Shown: one piece after another, positions 5,954-13,695 of the stretch | Position numbering within the stretch: position 1 is the stretch's first letter | How the letters are laid out: each line of letters begins with the position of its first letter | DNA from: Streptomyces sp. SID5785 | Lineage (GTDB): Bacteria; Actinomycetota; Actinomycetes; Streptomycetales; Streptomycetaceae | Length of the DNA: 35,782 bases | Direction: 5' to 3' | NCBI RefSeq assembly: GCF_009870065.1 | Contig: NZ_WWIA01000440.1 | Coordinates: 1-35,782 of the forward strand | The notes under the pieces: generated by a model | Seen by the model: only the letters and a program-made list of their open reading frames with translations | Database searches by the model: none | What the model was told of the DNA's origin: nothing | Position numbers and translations under genes: made by a program

Positions 5954-7861
5954 ATGAGCCAGAACCTCCTGAACCTGCACGACCTGCTCGCCGACGACCG
6001 CCCCTTCGCCCTGCTCCGCCGCCGCACCCCCGGCCGTGCCGCCGCGGGAGGTGACGTGGTCGAGGTCCTGATCGGCGGGACCGGCACGTACGAGCGGCTC
6101 GCCGACGTCCCCGAGGGCCTCGCGCTCGTCCCGTTCCGGCAGATCAGGGAGCGCGGCTTCGACGTCCGCGACGACGGCACCCCGCTGACCGTGCTGCGCC
6201 CCGAGGAGACCTACGAGATCCCGCTCGACGAGGCCCTCGACCAGCTGCCGCGGCACGCCGTGGACGTGCGGGGCGGCGGCTTCGACGTCGACGACGACAC
6301 GTACGCGGAGATCGTCGGGCGGGTGCTGCGGGACGAGATCGGGCGCGGCGAGGGCGCGAACTTCGTGATCAGGCGGACGTACGAGGGCGAGATCCCCGGG
6401 TTCTCGCGGGCCGACGCACTGGCGCTGTTCCGGCGGCTGCTCGACGGCGAGCGGGGCGCGTACTGGACGTTCGTCGTGCACACCGGGGACCGGACGCTGG
6501 TCGGGGCGAGCCCCGAGGTGCACGTGCGGATGTCCGGCGGCACGGTCGTGATGAACCCGATCAGCGGTACGTACCGGTACCCGGCGGCCGGGCCGACCGC
6601 CGACGACCTGCTGGACTTCCTCGCCGACGGCAAGGAGATCGAGGAGCTGTCGATGGTCGTCGACGAGGAGCTCAAGATGATGTGCACCGTCGGCGACATG
6701 GGCGGCGTCGTCGTCGGCCCGCGCCTGAAGGAGATGGCGCACCTCGCCCACACCGAGTACGAGCTGCGCGGGAAGTCGACGCTCGACGTGCGGGAGGTGC
6801 TGAAGGAGACCATGTTCGCGGCGACCGTCACCGGTTCGCCCGTGCAGAACGCCTGCCGGGTCATCGAGCGGTACGAGTCCGGCGGGCGCGGCTACTACGC
6901 GGGCGCGCTCGCCCTGATCGGGCGGGACGCGGGCGGGGCCCAGACGCTCGACTCGCCCATCCTGATCCGCACGGCCGACATCGACGCGGGCGGGCGGTTG
7001 CGGGTGCCGGTCGGCGCGACGCTGGTGCGCGGCTCCGACCCGGCGGGCGAGGTCGCCGAGACGCACGCCAAGGCGGCCGGGGTGCTCGCCGCTCTCGGGG
7101 TGCGGCCGGCGCGGCCCCGGGCGGAGGGCACGCGGCCCGCGCTCGCCGACGATCCTCGGGTGCGGGCGGCGCTGGACGGGCGCCGCGCGGCCCTCGCGCC
7201 GTTCTGGCTGCGGATGCAGCAGCGCTCGGGCGAGCTGTCCGGGCATGCGCTGGTCGTCGACGGCGAGGACACGTTCACCGCGATGCTCGCCCATGTGCTG
7301 CGCTCGTCGGGGCTCGACGTCACGGTGCGGCGCTACGACGAGGCGGGGCTGCGCGAGGCCGTGCGGGCGCACGAGGGGCCCGTCGTGCTCGGACCGGGGC
7401 CGGGCGACCCGGCCGACACGGCCGATCCGAAGATGCGCTTCCTGCGCTCGCTCGCCGCCGACGTGCTGCGGGACCACCGGTACGGGGTGCTCGGCGTCTG
7501 CCTCGGGCACGAGCTGCTCGCGGTGGAGCTCGGCCTGGAGATCGTGCGCAAGGAGGTGCCGTACCAGGGCGCGCAGGTCGACGTGGACCTGTTCGGGCGG
7601 ACCGAGACGGCCGGGTTCTACAACAGTTTCGTGGCGCGCTGCGACGACGAGGCCGCGCACGAGCTGGCCGCGCACGGGGTGGAGATCGCCCGGGACGCGC
7701 GGACCGGCGAGGTGCACGCGCTGCGCGGGCCCGGCTTCGCGGGCGTCCAGTTCCACCCGGAGTCGGTGCTGTCGCTGCGCGGGGCGGGGATCGTCCGGGA
7801 GCTGCTCGCTCAGGTGGCGGCGGGCACCAGCACGTTCTCGGAGCGGCGGCCCGCGCGGTAG
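5954..7861 (+). CDS. trpE(G): Anthranilate synthase, fused TrpE-TrpG
   Basis: The 635-residue fusion converts chorismate and glutamine to anthranilate. Residues 1 to about 415 are the chorismate-binding TrpE-like part (GASPEVHVRMSGG, NPISGTYRYP, EELKMM, TGSPVQNACRVIERYE, GRGYYAGALALI). Residues about 430-630 are the class I glutamine amidotransferase: LGPGPGDP, nucleophile Cys516 in GVCLGHE, and His601/Glu603 in FHPES. ATG 5954 has GGAAGGA upstream. The fold resembles PhzE/ADIC-synthase fusions, but a homologous S. venezuelae TrpEG has, to my recollection, been shown to be anthranilate synthase, and the Trp attenuator supports that role. The N-terminal feedback motif LLES of standard TrpE is replaced by LLRR (residues 20-23). 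Its last 52 bases overlap the convergent dehydrogenase gene. Confidence 0.92.
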   Translation: MSQNLLNLHDLLADDRPFALLRRRTPGRAAAGGDVVEVLIGGTGTYERLADVPEGLALVPFRQIRERGFDVRDDGTPLTVLRPEETYEIPLDEALDQLPRHAVDVRGGGFDVDDDTYAEIVGRVLRDEIGRGEGANFVIRRTYEGEIPGFSRADALALFRRLLDGERGAYWTFVVHTGDRTLVGASPEVHVRMSGGTVVMNPISGTYRYPAAGPTADDLLDFLADGKEIEELSMVVDEELKMMCTVGDMGGVVVGPRLKEMAHLAHTEYELRGKSTLDVREVLKETMFAATVTGSPVQNACRVIERYESGGRGYYAGALALIGRDAGGAQTLDSPILIRTADIDAGGRLRVPVGATLVRGSDPAGEVAETHAKAAGVLAALGVRPARPRAEGTRPALADDPRVRAALDGRRAALAPFWLRMQQRSGELSGHALVVDGEDTFTAMLAHVLRSSGLDVTVRRYDEAGLREAVRAHEGPVVLGPGPGDPADTADPKMRFLRSLAADVLRDHRYGVLGVCLGHELLAVELGLEIVRKEVPYQGAQVDVDLFGRTETAGFYNSFVARCDDEAAHELAAHGVEIARDARTGEVHALRGPGFAGVQFHPESVLSLRGAGIVRELLAQVAAGTSTFSERRPAR

Positions 7862-8820
7862 TCGAGCACGTTCTGCACGGTGGTGTCGATGATCTGGCCG
7901 ACGGCGTCCGCCGTGTAGTACGCCTGGTGGGACGTGACCAGCACGTTGGGGAAGGTGACCAGGCGGGCCAGGGTGTCGTCCTCGACGACGTCGAGCGACT
8001 TGTCGAGGAAGAACAGGCCCGCCTCGGCCTCGTACACGTCGAGGCCCACGCCCGTGAAGCGGCCCTCGCGCAGCTCGGCGACGAGGGCCTTGGTGTCGAC
8101 GAGGCCGCCGCGGCTGGAGTTCACCAGGATCGCGTCGTCCTTCATGGTGCGCAGCGCGGCGGCGCCGACGATGTGCTCGGTGGACGGGAGCAGCGGGACG
8201 TGCAGGCTGATGAGGTCGGCCTCGGCGAACAGCCGCTCCTTGTCGACGTACTTCATGCCGAGCTCCAGGCACTCCGGGTTCTCGGCGACGTCCCAGCCGA
8301 GCAGGTTCATCCCGAAGCCGTGCGCGATCCTGGTGAACGCGGCGCCGATCTTGCCGGTGCCGAGCACGCCGACGGTGCGGCCGCGCAGGTCGCGGCCCAT
8401 CAGTCCGTCGAGCCGGAAGTCGAAGTCGCGGGTGCGGTTGCTGGCCCGGACGATGCGGCGGTTGACGGCCATGGCGAGGGTCCAGGCGAACTCGGCGACC
8501 GAGTACGGCGAGTAGTACGAGACCCGGGCGACGGTGAGCCCGAGGCGCTCGGCGACCTCCAGGTCGATGTTGTTGAAGCCCGTCGAGCGCTGGGCGATCA
8601 TCTGCGTGCCGCCGGCCGCGAGGGTCTGCAGGACGCGGTTGTTCAGACTGGCGTTGACGCTGGTGGAGACGATCTCGTAGCCCGAGGCGATGGGCGCGGT
8701 GTCCTCGTTGAGGAACACGTCCAGGCAGCGCACCTCGGTGCCGGTCCCGGGGTGCCCCGCGAACGCCTTCTCCATCAGGGGCTTTTCATCCGATTGGACG
8801 CCGAATGCGAGGATCTCCAT
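7810..8820 (-). CDS. D-2-hydroxyacid dehydrogenase (D-lactate dehydrogenase-like)
   Basis: This is an NAD-dependent enzyme interconverting a 2-oxoacid and a D-2-hydroxyacid; the 336 residues and motifs fit fermentative D-lactate dehydrogenases (LdhA). Visible are the Rossmann motif VGVLGTGKIG, the substrate-binding Arg in NSSRGGLVD, the DVYEAEAG segment carrying the acidic partner and the catalytic His of SHQAYYT. Also visible are RSTGFNNIDL and YSPYSVAEFAW, typical of this subfamily. The start at ATG 8820 has no Shine-Dalgarno sequence, but TAAACT sits 6 bases upstream, suggesting a leaderless mRNA. Its 3' end overlaps trpEG tail-to-tail by 52 bases. It follows pfkA by 42 bp. Exact substrate is inferred from subfamily likeness. 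Confidence 0.85.
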   Translation of the reverse strand: MEILAFGVQSDEKPLMEKAFAGHPGTGTEVRCLDVFLNEDTAPIASGYEIVSTSVNASLNNRVLQTLAAGGTQMIAQRSTGFNNIDLEVAERLGLTVARVSYYSPYSVAEFAWTLAMAVNRRIVRASNRTRDFDFRLDGLMGRDLRGRTVGVLGTGKIGAAFTRIAHGFGMNLLGWDVAENPECLELGMKYVDKERLFAEADLISLHVPLLPSTEHIVGAAALRTMKDDAILVNSSRGGLVDTKALVAELREGRFTGVGLDVYEAEAGLFFLDKSLDVVEDDTLARLVTFPNVLVTSHQAYYTADAVGQIIDTTVQNVLDYRAGRRSENVLVPAAT

Positions 8821-8862
8821 GGCTGGAGTTTAGGGCCGGGTGCCCGCTTCGGCGCGCCGGGC

Positions 8863-9891
8863 TCAGCCGAAGAAGACACCGACCTCCTCGTACAGGGCCG
8901 GGTCGACCGTCTTGAGGCGGGAGGTCGCGTCGGTGATCGGGACACGGACGATGTCGGTGCCGCGCAGGGCGACCATCGTGCCGAAGTCGCCGTCCCGGAC
9001 CGCGTCGATCGCGTGCAGGCCGAAGCGGGTGGCCAGCCAGCGGTCGAAGGCGGACGGGGTGCCGCCGCGCTGGACGTGGCCGAGGACCGTGGTGCGGGCC
9101 TCCTTGCCGGTGCGCTTCTCGATCTGTTTCGCGAGCCACTCGCCGACGCCCGACAGCCGCACGTGGCCGAAGGAGTCGAGCGACTCGTCCTTGAGGACCG
9201 CGTCGCCGTCGCGGGGCATCGCGCCCTCGGCGACGACCACGATCGGGGCGTACGAGGCGCGGAAGCGGGACGTGACCCACGTGCAGACCTGTTCCACGTC
9301 GAAACGCTGCTCGGGGATGAGGATGACGTTGGCCCCGCCGGCCAGGCCCGAGTGCAGCGCGATCCAGCCCGCGTGCCGGCCCATGACCTCGACGACGAGG
9401 ACCCGCATGTGGGACTCGGCGGTGGTGTGCAGCCGGTCGATGGCCTCGGTGGCGATGCCGACGGCGGTGTCGAAGCCGAAGGTGTAGTCGGTCGCGGACA
9501 GGTCGTTGTCGATGGTCTTCGGGACGCCCACGACCGGGACGCCGTACGTGTCGCAGAGTTCGGCGGCGACGCCGAGGGTGTCCTCGCCGCCGATCGCGAC
9601 GAGCGCGTCGACCTCCTGCTTGGCAAGGCTGTCCTTGACGCGGCGGATGCCGTCGGGGGCCTTCAGCGGATTGGTGCGGGAGGAGCCGAGGATGGTGCCG
9701 CCGCGGGGCAGGATGCCCCGGACGGCCGGGATGTCGAGGCGGACAGTGGCGTTCTCCAGGGGCCCGCGCCAGCCGTCGCGGAAACCGACGAAGTCGTAGC
9801 CGTACTCCTGGACCCCCTTGCGGACGATGCCCCGGATGACGGCATTGAGCCCGGGGCAGTCGCCGCCACCGGTGAGTACTCCGACCCTCAT
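8863..9891 (-). CDS. pfkA: 6-phosphofructokinase, PfkA family with PPi-type active-site residues
   Basis: This 342-residue group III phosphofructokinase phosphorylates fructose 6-phosphate in glycolysis. Phosphoryl-donor loops are LTGGGDCPGLNAVIRG, ILGSSR and IGGEDTLG; the catalytic loop is PKTIDNDLSATDYTFGFDTA with Asp128 as base; sugar-phosphate contacts are in EVMGRHAGW and GHVQRGGTPSAFDR. Position 104 is Asp (GGED) where ATP-dependent enzymes have Gly, and residue 125 is Lys (PKTIDND). Asp104 plus Lys is the combination of pyrophosphate-dependent PFKs. Ordinary Streptomyces ATP-PFKs read GGEGT there. Donor specificity may therefore be PPi, making the step reversible. ATG 9891 has AAGGGAG upstream. 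It is 52 bp after the response-regulator gene. Confidence 0.9.
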   Translation of the reverse strand: MRVGVLTGGGDCPGLNAVIRGIVRKGVQEYGYDFVGFRDGWRGPLENATVRLDIPAVRGILPRGGTILGSSRTNPLKAPDGIRRVKDSLAKQEVDALVAIGGEDTLGVAAELCDTYGVPVVGVPKTIDNDLSATDYTFGFDTAVGIATEAIDRLHTTAESHMRVLVVEVMGRHAGWIALHSGLAGGANVILIPEQRFDVEQVCTWVTSRFRASYAPIVVVAEGAMPRDGDAVLKDESLDSFGHVRLSGVGEWLAKQIEKRTGKEARTTVLGHVQRGGTPSAFDRWLATRFGLHAIDAVRDGDFGTMVALRGTDIVRVPITDATSRLKTVDPALYEEVGVFFG

Positions 9892-9943
9892 CGCGTAACT
9901 CCCTTGTCACGGTGGGTGGTTCACACCACTGTCCCGCGCGGGG

Positions 9944-10675
9944 TCACGCGTCGTCCAGACCCCGCTCGATGGCGTACCGGACGAGCTCGACGCGGTTGTG
10001 CAGCTGGAGCTTGCCGAGGGTGTTCTGCACGTGGTTCTGGACCGTGCGGTGGGAGATGACGAGGCGCTCGGCGATCTGCTTGTAGCTCAGGCCCTTGGCG
10101 ACGAGCCGCAGCACCTCGGTCTCGCGCTCGGTGAGCTGGGGCGCCTTGGGCTCGTCGGCCCCCGCGGCGGGCGCGGGCTCGGAGGCGAGCCGGCGGTACT
10201 CGCCGAGGACGAGGCCCGCGAGGCCCGGGGTGAAGACGGGGTCGCCGGCCGCGGTGCGGCGCACGGCGTCGACCAGTTCACCGGTGGAGGCGGACTTGAG
10301 GAGGTAGCCGGTCGCGCCGGACTTGACCGCCTCCAGGACGTCGGCGTGCTCGCCGCTCGCGGACAGCACGAGGACCCGCAGCCCGGGGTCGGCACCCACG
10401 AGCTCCTTGCAGACCTGGACACCGGGCTTGGCCGGCAGGTTCAGGTCCAGGACGAGGACGTCGGGCCCGGCGGCGCGGGCGCGGCGCACCGCCTGGTCGC
10501 CGTCGCCCGCGGTGGCGACGACGTCGAAGCCGGCCCCGGCCAGGTCGCGGGCGACGGCGTCGCGCCACATCGGGTGGTCGTCGACGACCATGACCTTGAT
10601 CGCGGGCCCGTCGTCCTGCTGCTGTCGCTGCTGTTCACTCATCGCTGCGGTCCTGCCTTCCCCCGTGCCGTCCAT
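9944..10675 (-). CDS. NarL/LuxR-family response regulator
   Basis: The receiver domain spans about residues 25-145: acidic pair D32/D33, phosphoacceptor D77 in VLVLDLNLP, the LSAS switch residue and the conserved Lys in GYLLKSAS. A LuxR-type helix-turn-helix occupies the C-terminus (LTERETEVLRLVAKGLSYKQIAERL, then SHRTVQNHVQN). The linker (about 150-175) is Ala/Pro-rich. Start choice: ATG 10675 has GAGGTG six bases upstream and lies 25 bp after the kinase stop. ATG 10642 (MSEQQ, with GGCAGGA) is a credible alternative. It is the partner of the adjacent sensor kinase and resembles the MacR/DesR group. The regulon is not evident; the flanking genes (plsC, pfkA) are candidates only by position. 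Confidence 0.88.
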   Translation of the reverse strand: MDGTGEGRTAAMSEQQRQQQDDGPAIKVMVVDDHPMWRDAVARDLAGAGFDVVATAGDGDQAVRRARAAGPDVLVLDLNLPAKPGVQVCKELVGADPGLRVLVLSASGEHADVLEAVKSGATGYLLKSASTGELVDAVRRTAAGDPVFTPGLAGLVLGEYRRLASEPAPAAGADEPKAPQLTERETEVLRLVAKGLSYKQIAERLVISHRTVQNHVQNTLGKLQLHNRVELVRYAIERGLDDA

Positions 10676-10700
10676 GCCGTTCACCTCTGCTTCTGTGCGG

Positions 10701-11924
10701 TCAGCTCTTCGGTACCGTCAGCTCGACCTCGGTGCCCTGGCCGGGGACGGAGATCAGCTCGGCGGTGCCGCCGATGTCGCGCAGCCGGCCGCGGATCGAC
10801 TGGGCGACGCCGAGCCGCCCCTCGCCCTCGGCCTGCACCAGCCGGCCCTCGGGGATGCCGGGGCCGTCGTCCCGCACCGTCACCACCACCGCGCCGGGCT
10901 CGTCCTCGACGAGGATCCAGGCGTGCGCCTCCTCGCCCGCGTGCCGCCGCACATTGTCCAGGGCCGCGCTCACCGCCGCAGCCAGTTCGCGGGCCGCGCC
11001 GGGCGCCATCAGCACCGGGGCGCCCGGCTCCGAGAACGTGACGCGGGCGTTCGCGTGCCCGGCGAGCATCGGCCGCAGGTCGCGCGGGCCCCCGGCGTCC
11101 CCGGCGGCGCCTTCCTCGCCCGGGTCCTCGAGCACCCGCACCACCGCGCCCTGGGCCGCGTCCTCCGAGGCATGGGACGCGGTGAGCCCGCCCGCCACCA
11201 GGGTGCGCAGCGCGATCTCCTGCTCACCGGCGAGCCGGCCGAGCTCGGCGGCCTCGCCGCCCAGGGCGGAGCCGCGCCGCTGCACCATGGCGAGCACCTG
11301 GAGGACGCTGTCGTGGATGTCCCGGGCGAGGCGCTCGCGCTCGCGGGTCGCGGCCTCGATCTCCAGGGCGCGGGCGAGGGTGCGCTCGGAGGCGCGGGCC
11401 ACCTCGACCACGTAGCCGATCGCTATCGAGGCGATGCAGACCAGCAGCACGTTGTGGATCGTGGAGCGGCTGACGGCGCCGCGCTGGATCACGTTGGCCA
11501 CGCCGATCAGCAGGGACGCCGAGGCCGCCCAGCGCCAGCCGCCCTTGACCGCCCAGGCCAGGACGGCGCCCGCGGTCCAGATCGACGGGAGCGTCGAGCC
11601 GCCGGTGACGGCCCGGTCGTGCCCGGCGACCGGGGAGAGCAGGATGCCGACGACCGCGATCGTCAGGTCGGCGGTCAGGAAGCGCTTGGTGCAGCGCCGG
11701 GCGCCGGAGACCTGGGGCAGCGTCGCCAGCGTCCACACGGCGAGGACGACGAAGAAGCCGATCGCGACCCAGGGCCGCTCGTAGACCTCGTACGCGGAGG
11801 CGAAGAGCCCGATCGCGTACAGCATGGTCAGGACGCGGTACCCCATGAGGGCGCGCCACAGCGGCTGCTCGACCGACATCCGCACGACGCGCTCGCGCCG
11901 GGTCGTGTTCACCGTCTCCCCCAC
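10701..11924 (-). CDS. MacS-type membrane sensor histidine kinase
   Basis: The 407-residue protein has five or six N-terminal hydrophobic helices (about residues 28-180) with little extracytoplasmic loop. A HisKA_3 dimerisation segment follows, with the phosphoacceptor His in LARDIHDSVLQVLAMV, then an HATPase domain (N box LDNVRRHA, G1 box VRDDGPGIPEG, G2 GRLGVAQSIRGRL). This is the NarL-partner class of kinases. The membrane-buried sensor suggests detection of a membrane state or lipophilic signal; the phospholipid acyltransferase gene 16 bp upstream makes an envelope cue plausible. Start is uncertain: GTG 11924, GTG 11912 (with GGGGGAG just upstream) and ATG 11879 are all in frame. Confidence 0.87.
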   Translation of the reverse strand: MGETVNTTRRERVVRMSVEQPLWRALMGYRVLTMLYAIGLFASAYEVYERPWVAIGFFVVLAVWTLATLPQVSGARRCTKRFLTADLTIAVVGILLSPVAGHDRAVTGGSTLPSIWTAGAVLAWAVKGGWRWAASASLLIGVANVIQRGAVSRSTIHNVLLVCIASIAIGYVVEVARASERTLARALEIEAATRERERLARDIHDSVLQVLAMVQRRGSALGGEAAELGRLAGEQEIALRTLVAGGLTASHASEDAAQGAVVRVLEDPGEEGAAGDAGGPRDLRPMLAGHANARVTFSEPGAPVLMAPGAARELAAAVSAALDNVRRHAGEEAHAWILVEDEPGAVVVTVRDDGPGIPEGRLVQAEGEGRLGVAQSIRGRLRDIGGTAELISVPGQGTEVELTVPKS

Positions 11925-11940
11925 CCCCGCCGGTGCGCCC

Positions 11941-12690
11941 CTACGAGCCGCTCCGCTCCTTCTTGGCGTCCTTCTCGTCCTTCTTGGCTTCCTTCTCGGC
12001 CTTCTCCGCCTCCGCGAGCTGCCGCTTGGCGGCGGTCGCGTACATGTCGACGTACTCCTGGCCGGAGAGCTTCATGATCTCGTACATGACCTCGTCGGTG
12101 ACCGCGCGCAGCACGAACCGGTCGGCCTCCATGCCCTGGTACCGGCTGAAGTCGAGCGGCTCGCCGATGCGGATGCCGGGGCGCATGAGCTTGGGGACGA
12201 CCTTGCCCGGGGGCTGGATCTTCTCCGTGTCGATCATGGCGACGGGGATCACGGGCGCGCCGGTGGCGAGCGCCACGCGCGCGAGGCCGCCCGGCTTGCC
12301 CCGGTAGAGCCTGCCGTCGGGCGAGCGGGTGCCCTCGGGGTAGATGCCGAACAGCTCGCCGCGCTCCAGGACGTCGATCCCGCTCTTGACGGCGGCCTCA
12401 CCGGCGCCGCGCGAGCCGGAGCGGTCCACGGGCAGCTGGCCGACGCCCTTGAAGAACGCGGCCGTGAGCTTGCCCTTGACCCCGGGCGTGGTGAAGTACT
12501 CGGCCTTCGCGATGAAGGTGACCTTGCGGTCGAGCACGGCCGGCAGGAAGAACGAGTCCGAGAAGGACAGGTGGTTGCTGGCCAGGATCGCGGGGCCCTC
12601 GGCGGGGATGTTCTCCAGGCCTTCCACCCACGGCCGGAAGCCGAGCTTCAGCGGCCCCCCGATGGCCACCTTCATTGCGCCGTAGATCAA
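11941..12690 (-). CDS. plsC: 1-acyl-sn-glycerol-3-phosphate acyltransferase (PlsC family)
   Basis: The protein transfers an acyl chain to lysophosphatidate, forming phosphatidate for membrane phospholipids. Family blocks are clear: NHLSFSD (HX4D catalytic motif), the GQLPVDRSG region, YPEGTRSPDG (acceptor phosphate site) and VIPVAM. After residue 222 the tail becomes a Lys/Glu/Ala-rich helix (EKAEKEAKKDEKDAKKE), a probable charged coiled coil specific to actinomycete homologues. The start is TTG 12690, chosen because GGAAGG lies 7 bases upstream; ATG 12675 is the alternative. It is the first gene of a minus-strand run through the kinase and response regulator. Confidence 0.88.
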   Translation of the reverse strand: MIYGAMKVAIGGPLKLGFRPWVEGLENIPAEGPAILASNHLSFSDSFFLPAVLDRKVTFIAKAEYFTTPGVKGKLTAAFFKGVGQLPVDRSGSRGAGEAAVKSGIDVLERGELFGIYPEGTRSPDGRLYRGKPGGLARVALATGAPVIPVAMIDTEKIQPPGKVVPKLMRPGIRIGEPLDFSRYQGMEADRFVLRAVTDEVMYEIMKLSGQEYVDMYATAAKRQLAEAEKAEKEAKKDEKDAKKERSGS

Positions 12691-12735
12691 CCCACTGCCT
12701 TCCCTCGCACTCGGACCGGGCCCCGGCGGGCCGCC

Positions 12736-12771
12736 GATCAGTCCGAGAATCAGACCGAGGATCAGACCTTA
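12736..12771. repeat. Three imperfect 12-bp tandem repeats in the plsC/esterase divergent region
   Basis: GATCAGTCCGAG, AATCAGACCGAG and GATCAGACCTTA lie head to tail. On the minus strand the period is (T/A)CTGAT every 12 bp. They sit 46-81 bp upstream of plsC and 121-156 bp upstream of the esterase start. Regular spacing near one helical turn resembles regulator direct-repeat sites, but no known consensus is matched. Confidence 0.5.
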
Positions 12772-12891
12772 ACCCGCGAGGCCGTCCCGGGCCCCGACGA
12801 CCCTGGTCGGTGTCGGTCCGGTCGCGTACGGTGAAGTGCACGCGCGCACTCCGGAGTCCTCCCCCGCCCCCCTTTCACGAACAGGAGACCG

Positions 12892-13695
12892 ATGGTGCCG
12901 GTCCTCCCTGGAGCCGAGCCGTACCGCCACGAAGGCGGCGAGGTAGGCGTCCTCCTCTGTCACGGCTTCACCGGATCCCCGCAGTCGCTGCGCCCCTGGG
13001 CGGAGCGGCTCGCCGAGCACGGCCTGACCGTCTCGCTCCCGCTGCTGCCGGGCCACGGCACCCGGTGGGAGGACCTCGCCATCACGGGCTGGCAGGACTG
13101 GTACGCGGAGGTGGACCGGGCCCTCGGCGAGCTGGCCGAGCGCTGTACGCAGGTGTTCGTGTGCGGTCTGTCCATGGGCGGCGCGCTGGCCCTGCGGCTG
13201 GCCGCCCGGCACGGGGACGCGGTGGCCGGCCTGGTCCTCGTGAACCCGGGGAACAAGGTGCACGGCGCCGCCGCGCACGCCCTCCCGGTCGTGCGGCACG
13301 TCGTCCGCACGATCCCCGGCATCGCCTCGGACATCGCCAAGGAGGGCTCGGTCGAGGTGGGCTACGACCGGGTGCCGCTGCACGCCGCGCACCAGCTGAG
13401 GAACTTCTTCCGGATCGTCGACCGCGAGCTGCCGCAGGTCACGCAGCCGCTCATGGTGCTGCACAGCACGCAGGACCACGTGGTGCCGCCCGCCGACTCG
13501 GCCCGGGTCCTCGGCCGGGTCTCGTCCCGCGACGTCACCGAGATCCTGCTGGAACAGAGCTACCACGTGGCGACGTTGGACCATGACGCGGACCGGATCG
13601 CCGAGGAGAGCCTCGCGTTCATCGACCGGCTCGCGTCCGGTGTCGACGAGAGCTCCGCAGCGGGCGGCGTGGAAGGGACGGCCAGCGGTGGCTGA
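12892..13695 (+). CDS. Carboxylesterase/monoacylglycerol lipase-like alpha/beta hydrolase
   Basis: This 267-residue serine hydrolase resembles the Est30/thermostable carboxylesterase family. The oxyanion motif is LLCHGFTGSP, the nucleophile is Ser94 in CGLSMGG, the acid is Asp in STQDHVVPP and the His is in SYHVATLDHD. There is no signal peptide. AGGAGA lies just before ATG 12892. A TACGGT -10 candidate at 12827-12832 would give a leader of about 50 bases. The stop overlaps the next gene by 8 bases, indicating coupled translation. The last 20 residues are low-complexity. Substrate is unknown; the plsC gene diverges next door, so a lipid ester is plausible. Confidence 0.85.
   Translation: MVPVLPGAEPYRHEGGEVGVLLCHGFTGSPQSLRPWAERLAEHGLTVSLPLLPGHGTRWEDLAITGWQDWYAEVDRALGELAERCTQVFVCGLSMGGALALRLAARHGDAVAGLVLVNPGNKVHGAAAHALPVVRHVVRTIPGIASDIAKEGSVEVGYDRVPLHAAHQLRNFFRIVDRELPQVTQPLMVLHSTQDHVVPPADSARVLGRVSSRDVTEILLEQSYHVATLDHDADRIAEESLAFIDRLASGVDESSAAGGVEGTASGG

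Noticed and set aside
5639-8272. 877-codon minus-strand frame opposite trpEG
   Set aside because: Antisense to a clear enzyme with intact motifs; composition is typical of a mirror frame.
6682-10059. 1125-codon plus-strand open frame across trpEG and the minus-strand genes
   Set aside because: Low-complexity Arg/Gly/Ala/Asp composition, crosses several well-supported genes on both strands, and has no domain. High GC leaves shadow frames open.
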